A stretch of 64,000 nucleotides of DNA from Paenibacillus hemerocallicola (GCF_006265175.1 NZ_VDCQ01000062.1:1-64000), one strand, 5' to 3'; counted from the first letter of the stretch, positions 50,995 through 60,455 are shown. Translations and numbers: made by a program. Notes: generated by a model from the sequence alone, not told the origin.

Positions 50995-51693
50995 TTGGAT
51001 AACCCGTGGATTCTCGATCCGCTGCATATGACGCTGCGGCTGGTGCTCGCTCTCGTTCTCGGCGGACTTGTCGGATTGGAGCGGGAGCAGAACAATCACC
51101 CGGCCGGTTTTCGCACGCACATCCTCGTTTGTTTGGGGGCTTCCCTCATTATGCTGTTGTCCATGTACGGATTCGGGCAATTCGTGAACGAACCGAACGT
51201 GCGTCTCGACCCGGCGCGCCTGGCCGCCCAAGTCATTACCGGCATCGGATTTTTGGGGGCCGGAACGATCGTATTGAACGGCAACTCCATTTCCGGATTG
51301 ACGACGGCTGCATCGTTATGGGTCGTAGCCGCGATCGGATTGGCTACAGGTGCGGGATTTTATTATTCCGCAGTCGTAACGACGCTGTTCGTTCTGATCA
51401 TTTTATGGATATTAAACAAAGTCGAGAAAAAGTGGCTGCGCGGCAAACAGCTGCGAACCGTCTGTATCGAAATGTCCGACCGCCCCGGCGGCTTGGCCTC
51501 CGTCACGTCCGTTCTGGCGGTGCAGGGCGCGGAAATTCGCAAGGTGGCGATCGTACAGCTGGGGACGTCCGGCTCCGGACAGTCGCAGGTTCGCATTACG
51601 TTGTCCTTAAGACTCGGGAAGCCCGAGCTGCTGATGGCCGCAGCCGAAGAACTGAAGGCGCTCGGCGATGTATCGAATATATCGGTAGAGTAA
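50995..51693 (+). CDS. MgtC/SapB family membrane protein
   Basis: A 232-residue protein with four to five N-terminal helices and the MgtC signatures LGGLVGLEREQNNHPAGFRTH and TGIGFLGAGTI, plus GLTTAASLWVVAAIGLATGAG. The C-terminal about 70 residues form an ACT-like cytosolic domain (SDRPGGLASVTSVLAVQGAEIR). MgtC proteins help cells survive low magnesium or acid and inhibit ATP synthase in some bacteria. The TTG at 50995 is chosen because GGAGGTG lies six bases upstream; an ATG at 50953 lacks a site. Confidence 0.9.
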   Translation: MDNPWILDPLHMTLRLVLALVLGGLVGLEREQNNHPAGFRTHILVCLGASLIMLLSMYGFGQFVNEPNVRLDPARLAAQVITGIGFLGAGTIVLNGNSISGLTTAASLWVVAAIGLATGAGFYYSAVVTTLFVLIILWILNKVEKKWLRGKQLRTVCIEMSDRPGGLASVTSVLAVQGAEIRKVAIVQLGTSGSGQSQVRITLSLRLGKPELLMAAAEELKALGDVSNISVE

Positions 51694-51712
51694 GGAGGAG
51701 GAGTACGAGATT

Positions 51713-52348
51713 ATGGATGAACCGCAGCAACGAAATCCCGAACGGGGAAATGACGGTGCCGATAAGCGCAGCGGCAGCTTGGATGCGCATCAGGCGCAAA
51801 CACCCGAGCCTCCCCCGTGGGGGGCGTTCGATCCATATGCCGCGATCATGCCGAGAAAGCGCAAATGGGTTGCCGGGGTGCTGTCGCTATGCATACCGGG
51901 AACCGGGCATTTCTATCTCGGGCTGATGCAAAAAGGGCTGATGATCATGCTGCTCATCATCATGGACATTTTCGCGATCGTGCATTTCTCGATCAATATG
52001 TCGAGCATTCCGCTCATCACGCTTCTTGCCCTGTTTTTGCCGATTATATATTTCTACAGCTTGTTCGATGCGCTGCAATCGGTCGATAAGGTGAATGCTT
52101 ACCGGTATTCGATCTCCGCTTTTCCAAACGGTGATCCCGGTCCGAACGCTGGAACTGCCGCCAAGCCGGGCTCGCCTACTTATATCGGATGGCTGTTGGT
52201 CGGATGCGGCGGATTGTTCTTCGTGTTCAGTGCCAAGCCCGATTGGATCGGCATGCTGCTGGACAAGATGGGGACGATGGTAGGGGGACTTGTGCTGATC
52301 GGCATCGGGATCGTGGTGTTTCTAAGAAATTCGTCCAAGCCTAAATGA
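51713..52348 (+). CDS. Multi-pass membrane protein, TM2-like N-terminal motif
   Basis: A 211-residue protein with a 50-residue polar, proline-rich cytosolic start and about five helices. The first helix pair contains LCIPGTGHFYLGLMQKGLMIML, similar to the TM2 domain motif (P-G-x-G-x-x-Y-x-G). The last two helices resemble the small membrane domains of LiaI/LiaF-like proteins. ATG 51713 has AGGAGGAG ten bases upstream. It lies 19 bases after the MgtC gene and 22 before the next small gene, suggesting one unit. Function unknown. Confidence 0.75.
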   Translation: MDEPQQRNPERGNDGADKRSGSLDAHQAQTPEPPPWGAFDPYAAIMPRKRKWVAGVLSLCIPGTGHFYLGLMQKGLMIMLLIIMDIFAIVHFSINMSSIPLITLLALFLPIIYFYSLFDALQSVDKVNAYRYSISAFPNGDPGPNAGTAAKPGSPTYIGWLLVGCGGLFFVFSAKPDWIGMLLDKMGTMVGGLVLIGIGIVVFLRNSSKPK

Positions 52349-52370
52349 TACGCGGGTGGGGGTGCCTGTC

Positions 52371-52697
52371 ATGATCCGAGTGGGAAAAATAACGGCAGGG
52401 CTTATCCTCCTGGCAAGCGGCGGTGCTCTTCTTGCCGACTGGACGGTGGATTCGGATGTTTTGGGTTATGCGGAGCAAGCATGGCCCCTTGTGTTTATCG
52501 TGCTCGGCCTGGAGTATTTATGGGTCAACTTCAAGTACAGGAACAACAATCAGCGCACGCGTCTGGGTCTCGGGGGCGTGCTGGTGTCGGTACTCGTCGC
52601 CGCGGCCGTTGTCGCTTATTCGCAATACGGCTGGCCTCCTTCGAAATGGTTCCAGGATTTCCCGCGCGAGTTTAGTCCCGGCGGCCAATCCCGATAA
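52371..52697 (+). CDS. Small membrane protein, LiaI/LiaF-TM-like
   Basis: A 108-residue protein with three helices: VGKITAGLILLASGGALLAD, QAWPLVFIVLGLEYLWV and LGGVLVSVLVAAAVVAY. This pattern, with a conserved WPLVFIVLG, resembles the LiaF-type transmembrane region of cell-envelope stress systems. No lia kinase or regulator is adjacent. ATG 52371 has GGGGGTG seven bases upstream; GTG 52356 and 52362 are weaker alternatives. Confidence 0.7.
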   Translation: MIRVGKITAGLILLASGGALLADWTVDSDVLGYAEQAWPLVFIVLGLEYLWVNFKYRNNNQRTRLGLGGVLVSVLVAAAVVAYSQYGWPPSKWFQDFPREFSPGGQSR

Positions 52698-52708
52698 GTA
52701 AAGAAAAC

Positions 52709-52744
52709 AGCTTCCACGGACGCCGATAAGCGCCGATGGAAGCT
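52709..52744. terminator. Bidirectional terminator between convergent units
   Basis: AGCTTCCACGG pairs with CCGATGGAAGCT (one mismatch) across a 13-base loop, between the convergent small membrane protein gene and the polysaccharide lyase gene. T-rich sequence follows on both sides (ATTTCT, and GTTTTCTTTAC on the minus strand). Confidence 0.75.
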
Positions 52745-52764
52745 ATTTCTCGTTTAGGAGTCAT

Positions 52765-55700
52765 TTAGTGAAAATTCACATTGCCGGTTAGCGGACGATC
52801 GGTTGCCTCGAAGATCGGATCGGATATCCCCATCGGCAATACGGTCAATGAGGCGAGAGGCCGCATATTCGCGGCAGTTTCCCGTATCGAAAGCCGAACG
52901 CTATAATCGGCTTGATCCGAACCGCGAGCGATGCCCTGCGCAATGAAGCCGGATGTATCGATCGCCAGCATTTGAAGACCGTCCAGCTCGAGCTTGAGCC
53001 CGCTGGACTGGAAGTGCAAGCTCAATCTTCCTTCCGGCAGCATGTGGTTGTCGTAGCCCAGCTTGGCGACGAGATGGATTTTATTGTAAGTACTCGCAGT
53101 AACCGTACCGGCATCCGCAGCGGAGAACCAGCCTGCTGCGGTTGTAGGTCCCTTTGTCGGATCGTATACGGCGAAGGCGACCGTTTGCGCCGCGGCGTTA
53201 CCGGCGAAATCGACGGCGGTCGCGCTCAACGTATGCAGCCCCAAAGCCGTAACGGACGAACCGGAAGCGAACGGCTGTCCGTTCAACTGCAGCGATAGCG
53301 ACTTGACTCCGCTGCCCGCATCGGTTGCCGAGATGATCGGCGTGGCACCATAAGCGTAGCCTTGATTGTAGGTTACTCCCGTAACGCTGAGAGCCGGAGC
53401 CTCGCTATCGGCCAATTTAATCTCCAGATACGGCTTGTTGTTGGCATTCTCCTTGGAATTGAAGTTCGAGGCCAGACCCGACGTTACATCTTGAACGACG
53501 GATACGCTGGCGATTTTGTCGCCCGCGAGCTGCGCCGCAATGTAGGGTGTGATGTCGAACTTCCGCCATGCCGCGGTATTGTCCACTCGAACGGTGGATA
53601 ACGATTCCTGAACGGCAGGCTTGTTGTTCCAAGTCAGCCCTGTCTCGGTCCAATTATCGTCCGAGACCGCGCGGATCGTATTGTCCACCTCCGTGCCGGC
53701 TGAATCGTTCGTCGCTCCGTACAAATAAAGCGAGGCGGACATTACATCCCCGGCGATGCCGCTCAAATCGAATTGGAGAAATGCTTCGCGCTGGAAGCCG
53801 ACGCTGCTTTTCTTCACCGCCATGCTGGTATTGCCACCGTAATTGCTGCCGGCGTAATCGCCGTTTCGCACGAAGGTGTCTTTCACCGGATTTAATTTGG
53901 CGCTAAGCGGATCGTTCACTTCAAATTCGAGCGCGGCGATTTTGACATAACCACCCAGTGTGACGATGGCCGCTACTTTGGCGGTGCCTTCGCCAATCGC
54001 GGTCACGACGCCGCTGCCGCTTACCGCAGCGACGGCCGGATTGACGGATACATATTCCACGCCGGCCCCGCTCGTATCCAACGGTCCACCCGAGGTCATC
54101 GTGCCGGAAAGCAGGAGCTGGGCGGTTTGGCTTACTTTCAACCGCGTCTGGTCTGCGGCAAGGACGACACTTTTCAAATTGGGCGGTTTGTTCTGCTCGG
54201 AGGCTACCCGGTCGTATACCCGTGCTTCCGTAATGCTGTTGAACAAATTTTGCGAATTTCCGTGTCCGACGATTCGGACATAACGCGCCGAATGATCACC
54301 GGTCCCATAGTTTTCCAATTCCTCGCTGAGGCCGGAGCTGCTGCCTGAATAAACGTTCGTCCAGCTCGCGCCGTCGGCCGAAACGTCGATATCGAAGGAG
54401 GACGTTCGCTCCTTGCCTCTATACCAGGCAAGCGATACGCTGCGCACGGTACGTGCCGAGCCGAGGTCGAAAGCGATCCATTGTCCGTCCCCGAGAGCGG
54501 ACCAGCGAGTATCGAGATCGTCGTCGATCGTATTGGCCGGAACATTGCCGTCGTCTCCGCTTGCCGTTACCGCGGATACTGGCAGTCCGGCTTGCCCCGC
54601 GCTTGAGCGGCCCGGGAAGTAGACGGCGTATCGGGTGCTCCCGCCACCGGGCAGCGATACGTCGACCGTTGCGCTTCCCGGCAAGCCTGACGCCTGGTGG
54701 ACCGCGACGTTCGCATTCGGGTCGGCGGCCGAAGCCGTAACGACCGGCGGAGCGGAAGTGCCGGAGGGCAGGGTGACGTCGTAAGTAAACGTCTTGCCGT
54801 CGAATCCGGAGAGCGGGCTGCCATCCAACGAGATGCCGTTAAGCAAAGGCGTTGCCGACGAAGCGATTTGCCACTCGGACAGCGGTTCGACGGGCGGCAG
54901 CGTGACCGGCGGCGCTTCTCCCTCGCGCAGCGGGACGAACAGCACGGACAAGCTCAATTGCTGGACGTCCTGAATATGGATAGCCAGCTTGCGGATGCCG
55001 GCGTTCGCATTTTGCCCGCCGGGGCTCGGAGAAGTCGGCAGCGGTACGGGGTCCATCACCGTAAACTTCGCTTGCGCGGGAGACAGAATGCAGGCCCACA
55101 GCCGCTTGCCGTTTTTCGTAAGCATCGCCCAACTGCCGTCGGGAGCGATTTCGTCCACCTCCGTCGACGTATGCATGAACCACCAGTAATCCGAAGGCGC
55201 TTTCGCGTACACTTCATCCTGGACGACCATTTGGCGTCTGTTGTCGAGCAGCCGGACACCGCGTTCCGCCTTATGGACATCGCGCGCGTAGGCGGCGGTC
55301 AAATCGGCGATGGCCAAAGCGTCCTTGAGTGATGACTCCACGCGGCTCATCTCGATCGCGACGGAAGAATCCTGCTCCGGGCCCAGTCCCGGATTGATGA
55401 CCAGCACGTTCTGCCCTTCTCCGCGCATCCGATAATAGTTCCATCTCTGGTTGCCGAAATATCCGGGCAAATTGTAATTGTCGGCTCCGAGCTCCTGGGC
55501 CCAGCGGACGCCCAGCGCATCGAACAGAAACGTACCGGCGTCGAGATTGTGATGGTTTTTCTGCTCGCTTGCCCCTTTGAAGCCGACGAACAGGGCGTTC
55601 GGATCTTCCCAAGCGCTGCGAAACGTGACGGCTTCCACGTTGCGGAAATATTTGTCGAGCCCGACCTGCGCGGCCCGCGGCCCGGTATAGCTGTTCGGCA

Positions 55701-57267
55701 CATACCAGAGCAGATCGAGGGGCGACGGATTCGTATCGACCCGCTGCGTTTGCCACCAGCCGTACTCCGGCTTGCCGAACTGCTCGCCGAACCAGTGCAG
55801 CGAAGGGGAGTTGGGAACGGATGACCCGGCGTCGGCGAAATTGAATATTTGATTGATCGGGCTGGACATGAAGATCGGGAAGTCGCCATTTAGCTGTAGC
55901 CCCGGGCTCTGCGACAAACCGAAATCGGTGCCCAATGCCGTCTGCAGCGCTTTGAAATAGACGCCGATGTATTGGATCGAATATTGCCAATAACCGGGGC
56001 CTTCGTACCAGCCTCCGTCCGGAGCCCATTGGGGCAGCGCTTTCGGCAGCGAAGCGAAGCCGCGCTGAAGCAAATCCTCGGCAAGCGCCTTGATATCCGG
56101 CTCGTCACCGAGAGCCAATGCGCCCATGCCGATTCCACCGTTCACCACGAAGTTCCAGTTGTTGGTCGTATTAACCCAGAAGTCGGGACGGTTGTATCCG
56201 GCGAGCGCGGGAGTAAATCCTTTGGTTATGATCGCTTCGCGCAGAAACGTCCTTCTCTCTGGAGTCCAGTAGTCGTACAGCCAATCGTATCCGATGGCGA
56301 ACGCGTGCGTCATTTCGGCCGTGTCGAGAAAATGGCTCGGGTTCCAATCCTGGAAGCTGCCCGCGGCCGCAAGCTCCGTCCAAGCCCGCTCCGCATAGCG
56401 GGAATCTGCCGTCAGCCTATACTGCATGCCCAAGGCGTAAATGCGTTCCAGCACTTTGCGGCTCACGCTGAGCAGTCGTACCCCATCGGGAAGCTCGTAA
56501 TGGGAGGCCGGTTGGGTCAAAATTTGATCCGCCTTAGCGGTCAAAATGGTTTGCCAGCCCGCAAGCCGGGAATCCGTCAAAAGGCGCCCCTGCAAGGCGG
56601 CGAAGTCCGAGGCCGTAGTCAGAAGACGCGGATGCCCTGAAGCAATCATGTCCGTAACGATAACCTCCTTGCTCACTTTGGCTTCATCGAACCAGACGGT
56701 GCCGGACGCATTCCACAGGAACAGCTCGAACAGCATGCGCACCGCTCCTTCGGGAACCGTAACTTTGTGCGTTATTTGCTCCCAGTCGCTCGTCCCTTTG
56801 CGGGCCCCGGCGAAGGAGTCGGCACCGACCTTCTGATTGGCCGAATTGAAAAACTGATAGCGCAGCACAACTCCTTTGTCGGAGGAGACGATATTGTCCA
56901 TCTTCACCCGAACGCTAAGCCGGTACGCCTTGCCCGCCTCTACGCCGACCGATTGCGTCGCGCTGCTTCTGGCCGGCGCTTCCGCCTGGATGCGAAGCGA
57001 ACGGGTGCCTTCCTCGTAGACCGCCTGATCGACGGAATATTGCGGTGTGCCGCTGGCAATCCACCGGTTCCAGACAGCGGGCAAAGAGTTTGTGGCCTGC
57101 TCGAAACCGCCGTTTGCCAGCAAGTTCGTTCCTTCCGGAACCCCGGCTTCCGCTTGTGCGGAAGCGAGGGGGAGAAGGCCGAGCGACAAGCAGAAGATTA
57201 GCGTTATAGCCATAAAGCGGCGGAACGGACGATGAGTGATTCGAATCCACGAAGCGATTACGTTCAC
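52765..57267 (-). CDS. Large secreted heparinase II/III-like polysaccharide lyase
   Basis: A 1,500-residue exported enzyme. Signal peptide 1-40 (AITLIFCLSLGLLPLASAQA). Then a CBM4-like module (about 45-200; LLANGGFEQATNSLPAVWNRW), an alpha/alpha-toroid catalytic domain (about 215-560) with NNWNFVVNGGIGMG and EGPGYWQYSIQYIGVYF, a heparinase II/III-type beta domain (about 570-800; NHHNLDAGTFLFDALGVRW), a cadherin-like/BIG segment, an F5/8C-type CBM32 (about 900-1040), a BIG2-like domain, a DNRLRE/CBM96 domain (about 1150-1310) and a C-terminal Ig-like part. It probably depolymerises an uronic-acid polysaccharide by beta-elimination; the substrate is unknown. Start GTG 57267 has GGAGAG seven bases upstream; the open frame to 57333 lacks a site. 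Cotranscribed with the lipoprotein gene. Confidence 0.82.
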   Translation of the reverse strand: MNVIASWIRITHRPFRRFMAITLIFCLSLGLLPLASAQAEAGVPEGTNLLANGGFEQATNSLPAVWNRWIASGTPQYSVDQAVYEEGTRSLRIQAEAPARSSATQSVGVEAGKAYRLSVRVKMDNIVSSDKGVVLRYQFFNSANQKVGADSFAGARKGTSDWEQITHKVTVPEGAVRMLFELFLWNASGTVWFDEAKVSKEVIVTDMIASGHPRLLTTASDFAALQGRLLTDSRLAGWQTILTAKADQILTQPASHYELPDGVRLLSVSRKVLERIYALGMQYRLTADSRYAERAWTELAAAGSFQDWNPSHFLDTAEMTHAFAIGYDWLYDYWTPERRTFLREAIITKGFTPALAGYNRPDFWVNTTNNWNFVVNGGIGMGALALGDEPDIKALAEDLLQRGFASLPKALPQWAPDGGWYEGPGYWQYSIQYIGVYFKALQTALGTDFGLSQSPGLQLNGDFPIFMSSPINQIFNFADAGSSVPNSPSLHWFGEQFGKPEYGWWQTQRVDTNPSPLDLLWYVPNSYTGPRAAQVGLDKYFRNVEAVTFRSAWEDPNALFVGFKGASEQKNHHNLDAGTFLFDALGVRWAQELGADNYNLPGYFGNQRWNYYRMRGEGQNVLVINPGLGPEQDSSVAIEMSRVESSLKDALAIADLTAAYARDVHKAERGVRLLDNRRQMVVQDEVYAKAPSDYWWFMHTSTEVDEIAPDGSWAMLTKNGKRLWACILSPAQAKFTVMDPVPLPTSPSPGGQNANAGIRKLAIHIQDVQQLSLSVLFVPLREGEAPPVTLPPVEPLSEWQIASSATPLLNGISLDGSPLSGFDGKTFTYDVTLPSGTSAPPVVTASAADPNANVAVHQASGLPGSATVDVSLPGGGSTRYAVYFPGRSSAGQAGLPVSAVTASGDDGNVPANTIDDDLDTRWSALGDGQWIAFDLGSARTVRSVSLAWYRGKERTSSFDIDVSADGASWTNVYSGSSSGLSEELENYGTGDHSARYVRIVGHGNSQNLFNSITEARVYDRVASEQNKPPNLKSVVLAADQTRLKVSQTAQLLLSGTMTSGGPLDTSGAGVEYVSVNPAVAAVSGSGVVTAIGEGTAKVAAIVTLGGYVKIAALEFEVNDPLSAKLNPVKDTFVRNGDYAGSNYGGNTSMAVKKSSVGFQREAFLQFDLSGIAGDVMSASLYLYGATNDSAGTEVDNTIRAVSDDNWTETGLTWNNKPAVQESLSTVRVDNTAAWRKFDITPYIAAQLAGDKIASVSVVQDVTSGLASNFNSKENANNKPYLEIKLADSEAPALSVTGVTYNQGYAYGATPIISATDAGSGVKSLSLQLNGQPFASGSSVTALGLHTLSATAVDFAGNAAAQTVAFAVYDPTKGPTTAAGWFSAADAGTVTASTYNKIHLVAKLGYDNHMLPEGRLSLHFQSSGLKLELDGLQMLAIDTSGFIAQGIARGSDQADYSVRLSIRETAANMRPLASLTVLPMGISDPIFEATDRPLTGNVNFH

Positions 57268-57347
57268 GGGGACACTCTCCTTCGGATGGGATCGGTCGCG
57301 TAGTTCGTAGCTGCGATGGATGATTCGTTCCACATGCGGGTAACCGT

Positions 57348-58679
57348 TTACTTGGCTCCGGATGCCACCTCGGTTTCCTCGATTTTCTTGTTAACCCGCT
57401 CGGCGGCTTCGCGAAGCGCCGTGTTCGCGTCTTTGTTGTTGAAGACGACATCGCGTACGATCGTGTTGAATTCCGCGTTGTACGATCCATTGTATTTGTT
57501 GACCGAACCGGCGGGAGCGTATTTGTCCGGCTGAAACGCTTTTACATTTTTGCCGGTATACATCGGATTGTTTTGTCCGAACGATTGACGGAGCGTCTTG
57601 TTGCTTAAAGTCGTTAAAAATTTTCCGTCCTTAATTTGCGGCAGCTGGTATTCCTCGGTCGTCAGGTAAGCGATTACCTCGAACGCCTGGTCCTTGTGCT
57701 TGCTCATCGAGGTGACATAGAAGTAGGTCGGATACGCTTGCGGTCCCGTGTCCGGTTTGTCTTTGTAGACCGGGAAGGAGGCCAGATCCCAGTTCATGTC
57801 GCCGATTTCCTTGGCATTGTGCAGCGCGGTCAAGGCGAGGAACATGCCGACCGTGCGGTCTTTGAAAAAGCGGTTTCTTTCGTTCGGCTCGGAAATTTGA
57901 TTGTTTTTGATGTGGCTGTAGCCCGGAAGCTTGTAGAAGCGGGCCAAATTGTCGACGAACGACTTCCATCTCTCGTCCGTGTCGAAGGCCGCTTTTTTCG
58001 TTTCCGTCTTGATAAGCGGAATCGACTGCTGATTCATGAAGGCGAGATGTCCGTATGAAGATCCGAAGCCGGTGTAATTGACGCCTCCGTCGGAGCGGGT
58101 CAAGCTTTTCGTTAGCTCGAACATTTCGTCCCACGTAATGCCCGCCTTCGGGTAAGGAACCCCGAATTTGTCGAAAATATCCTTGTTGTAGTAGGTCGCC
58201 GAAGGAGGAACGTACACGGGCAAGCCGTAAATGCCGCCGCCGGCCAACTGTCTCGCCGTATCGATCATGGTGGACTCGAGGCTGTTCAAGTTGTAATTAT
58301 ACTTTTTGATCTGCGGGGTCATATCGTACTCCAGCTTGTTTTCCATCAGATGGGGCGGAGTCGCACCGATCGAAGCGAACAAAATGTCGATCGTTTCGCC
58401 GGCTGTGATCAAATCGGCTACTTTACCTCCGGTAATATACTTGATTGTAACGTGCGGAAATTTCTTCGTTATCGGCTGGCCGAACGTCTCCATAAAGTTT
58501 TCTTCGGGCCAGTCTGCGGGAAACGGGAAATAGACGGTCAGCTGCACCGGATCTTTTTTGGCTTGGACGGCGGATTCGCTTCCCAACGCCGGTGCGCTTC
58601 CTCCGCTCCCGCCTCCGCATGCGGTCGTACCAAGCGCAAGACATAGCAGTGCGGCCATACTCCGTTTCTTGTACATCAT
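57348..58679 (-). CDS. Extracellular solute-binding lipoprotein of a sugar ABC transporter
   Basis: A 443-residue family 1 solute-binding lipoprotein. The lipobox is GTTAC, with the cysteine at 21 followed by a Gly/Ser linker. The body shows PITKKFPHVTIKYITGG, TIDILFASIGATPP, YGLPVYVPPSATYYNKDIFDKFG and ITWDEMFELTKSL. It should deliver oligosaccharides, probably products of the adjacent lyase, to ABC permeases that are not in the window. Start ATG 58679 or 58676 with GGGAGG ahead. Divergent from the AraC gene; TATAAT on the minus strand at 58795-58790 may belong to its promoter. Confidence 0.88.
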   Translation of the reverse strand: MMYKKRSMAALLCLALGTTACGGGSGGSAPALGSESAVQAKKDPVQLTVYFPFPADWPEENFMETFGQPITKKFPHVTIKYITGGKVADLITAGETIDILFASIGATPPHLMENKLEYDMTPQIKKYNYNLNSLESTMIDTARQLAGGGIYGLPVYVPPSATYYNKDIFDKFGVPYPKAGITWDEMFELTKSLTRSDGGVNYTGFGSSYGHLAFMNQQSIPLIKTETKKAAFDTDERWKSFVDNLARFYKLPGYSHIKNNQISEPNERNRFFKDRTVGMFLALTALHNAKEIGDMNWDLASFPVYKDKPDTGPQAYPTYFYVTSMSKHKDQAFEVIAYLTTEEYQLPQIKDGKFLTTLSNKTLRQSFGQNNPMYTGKNVKAFQPDKYAPAGSVNKYNGSYNAEFNTIVRDVVFNNKDANTALREAAERVNKKIEETEVASGAK

Positions 58680-58849
58680 GCATTCCTCCCTCGCCGGATA
58701 ACATCAAATTGGCAAAGCCCGGGCATTCGCCCTCGAGAGCGCAATGAAATGATCGTTCAGCAGTTCAGGCTGCGTTTCATTTGAACAGGATTATATCATG
58801 CAGCCGTTTGTCTCTTGTTATGGGAAAGTTGCACTCCGTTTCACTCCTT

Positions 58850-58889
58850 TTGTAAGCGCTTGCCAGTAAAATTATTCCTGATATATAAT
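58850..58889 (+). promoter_or_regulatory. Promoter of the AraC gene overlapped by a cre-like site
   Basis: TGTAAGCGCTTGCCA (58851-58865) matches the CcpA catabolite-responsive element consensus well. Its last six bases, TTGCCA (58860-58865), are also a -35 box, followed after 18 bases by TATAAT (58884-58889). CcpA bound here would block RNA polymerase, giving repression of the AraC gene by preferred sugars. Confidence 0.7.
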
Positions 58890-58932
58890 GTTTATGAAAC
58901 GATCTCCGTGACTGAATGGGGGGAACTGATAA

Positions 58933-59847
58933 ATGGGCAGCAAGTTTACGCGGGCGCATCTGAAATTTCGCGACAATTTGTTTTTTTTCGTGCATCGGGC
59001 GTGGGAACAAAAAAATCCGGACGAATATTACCACTCGCACGAAGGCATGGAATTTCTGTACCTTCATGAAGGAAGGGGACAGCTGATTCTGAACGACCGG
59101 ATGTATGTGCTCAAGCCGCGCACTCTCGTCTATTTTCAGCCGTACCAAGTTCATCTCATCCGATATGAAATACCCCGGCTCAGGTCCTTGATCAAAGTGA
59201 AATTGCCGCTTGTAAAAAAATATTTGCACATGTTCTCCCATCTGGCGGACTTTGTCTCCATGTTGGAAAACTCCCGTTCCGACCAGCAGCTGTTCCAGCT
59301 GACTCCGGGGCAGGACGACGAGATCAACCATATGCTGGACAGCATCCAGCACAGGCTGACTACCGTCACCGCCCACGAGCAGAAGGAGCAGTTTATTATT
59401 TTTTTGATGCAATATTTGTCGTACCTGAAGGAGCATGTATGTACCGGACTCTCTCGCGGAGAAAGCGGTTTCTCGCCTCGTCAGTCCAACCATGCGGAGA
59501 AAATCGTGGAATGGATCAACGAGCACTACAGGGAGCCGTTCTGCCTCGACAAGCTGTCGGCCAACATGCATTTGTCGGCAAGCTACGTATCCAACTTGTT
59601 CCGCACCTGCACGGGGAGCACGATAACCGAATATATGATGCGGCGAAGGCTGGATGAATCGCGGGTTTTGCTGGCCACCACCTCCATGCCGATCGATCAG
59701 GTGGGCAAGCGCTCGGGATTTCCGAATCCGGCCTATTTCAGCCGCTGCTTCAAAAAGCAATATCGGGTCACGCCTCAGCAGTACCGGACGATGGTGATTA
59801 ACCCGCCGATTCCGCTCCGCCAAGAGCGCTATACGGGCGACGGTTGA
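58933..59847 (+). CDS. AraC family transcriptional regulator of the carbohydrate module
   Basis: A 304-residue AraC/XylS regulator. An N-terminal cupin-like sensory domain (about 30-110; YYHSHEGMEFLYLHEGRGQL, VLKPRTLVYFQPYQVH) is followed by a linker and the C-terminal DNA-binding domain (about 190-290) with LDKLSANMHLSASYVSNLFR and QVGKRSGFPNPAYFSRCFKKQYRVTP. Divergent from the sugar-binding lipoprotein and lyase genes, so it probably activates them in response to a saccharide. ATG 58933 follows GGGGGGAACTGATAA. Confidence 0.9.
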   Translation: MGSKFTRAHLKFRDNLFFFVHRAWEQKNPDEYYHSHEGMEFLYLHEGRGQLILNDRMYVLKPRTLVYFQPYQVHLIRYEIPRLRSLIKVKLPLVKKYLHMFSHLADFVSMLENSRSDQQLFQLTPGQDDEINHMLDSIQHRLTTVTAHEQKEQFIIFLMQYLSYLKEHVCTGLSRGESGFSPRQSNHAEKIVEWINEHYREPFCLDKLSANMHLSASYVSNLFRTCTGSTITEYMMRRRLDESRVLLATTSMPIDQVGKRSGFPNPAYFSRCFKKQYRVTPQQYRTMVINPPIPLRQERYTGDG

Positions 59848-59907
59848 AGGGAGTGCGTCCGTATTCTGCTCCGCATGCCGAGAATATACCGAGACTGCCC
59901 GGATTGA

Positions 59908-59937
59908 TTGACAAACATGTTCCCGCGATCGTAAAAT
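59908..59937 (+). promoter_or_regulatory. Promoter of perR
   Basis: TTGACA (59908-59913), 18 bases, then TAAAAT (59932-59937). An AT-rich tract (AAAGAGATAACATAATTCTTTTT) lies between it and the gene and could hold a degenerate PerR box, but no clean TTATAATnATTATAA site is visible. Confidence 0.65.
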
Positions 59938-59978
59938 AAAGAGATAACATAATTCTTTTTACCATGGTGGTGAGGAAC

Positions 59979-60413
59979 ATGACGTCCCGATTCGAGCAAG
60001 CGTTGGAAAAGTTGAAGACGACCGGAGTTCGAATGACGCCTCAACGGCATGCGATATTGGCTTATTTGCTGGATACGATGATGCACCCGACCGCCGACGA
60101 TATTTATCGCGCTCTCGAAGACCGCTTTCCCAGCATGAGCGTCGCTACCGTCTACAATAATTTGAAAGTATTCATCGAAGCCGGATTGGTCCGTGAATTG
60201 ACTTACGGAGACGACTCTAGCCGTTTCGATTCCGATATGTCCGACCATTATCACGCGATTTGCGACGACTGCGGCAAAATCGTCGATTTCGAATATCCGC
60301 CGCTGCACGATGCGGAATGGAACGCCGCCCGTCAAACGGGCTTCCAAGTGAAAGGGCACCGCCTCGAAGTATACGGGCTTTGTCCCGATTGCGCTTCGAC
60401 CGTCAAACATTAA
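59979..60413 (+). CDS. perR: Peroxide-responsive repressor PerR (Fur family)
   Basis: A 144-residue Fur-family regulator. The metal-site residues match Bacillus PerR with numbering shifted by one: H36 (HPTADDIY), D84, H90, H92 and D103; aspartate at 84 in place of glutamate is the feature that separates peroxide-sensing PerR from Fur. The structural zinc site is made of CDDC (95, 98) and CPDC. The recognition helix SVATVYNNLKVF is typical. It should repress catalase and iron or zinc genes until H2O2 oxidises H36/H90 with Fe bound. ATG 59979 lies after GTGGTGAGGAAC; ATG 59964 is also in frame. Confidence 0.93.
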   Translation: MTSRFEQALEKLKTTGVRMTPQRHAILAYLLDTMMHPTADDIYRALEDRFPSMSVATVYNNLKVFIEAGLVRELTYGDDSSRFDSDMSDHYHAICDDCGKIVDFEYPPLHDAEWNAARQTGFQVKGHRLEVYGLCPDCASTVKH

Positions 60414-60455
60414 TGAACCGCCGGACGACCCGTTTCGTCGTATATGTAGTATAAT

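Noticed and set aside
59938-59978. PerR box controlling perR itself
   Set aside because: The tract is AT-rich but matches the 7-1-7 inverted consensus too poorly to claim a site.
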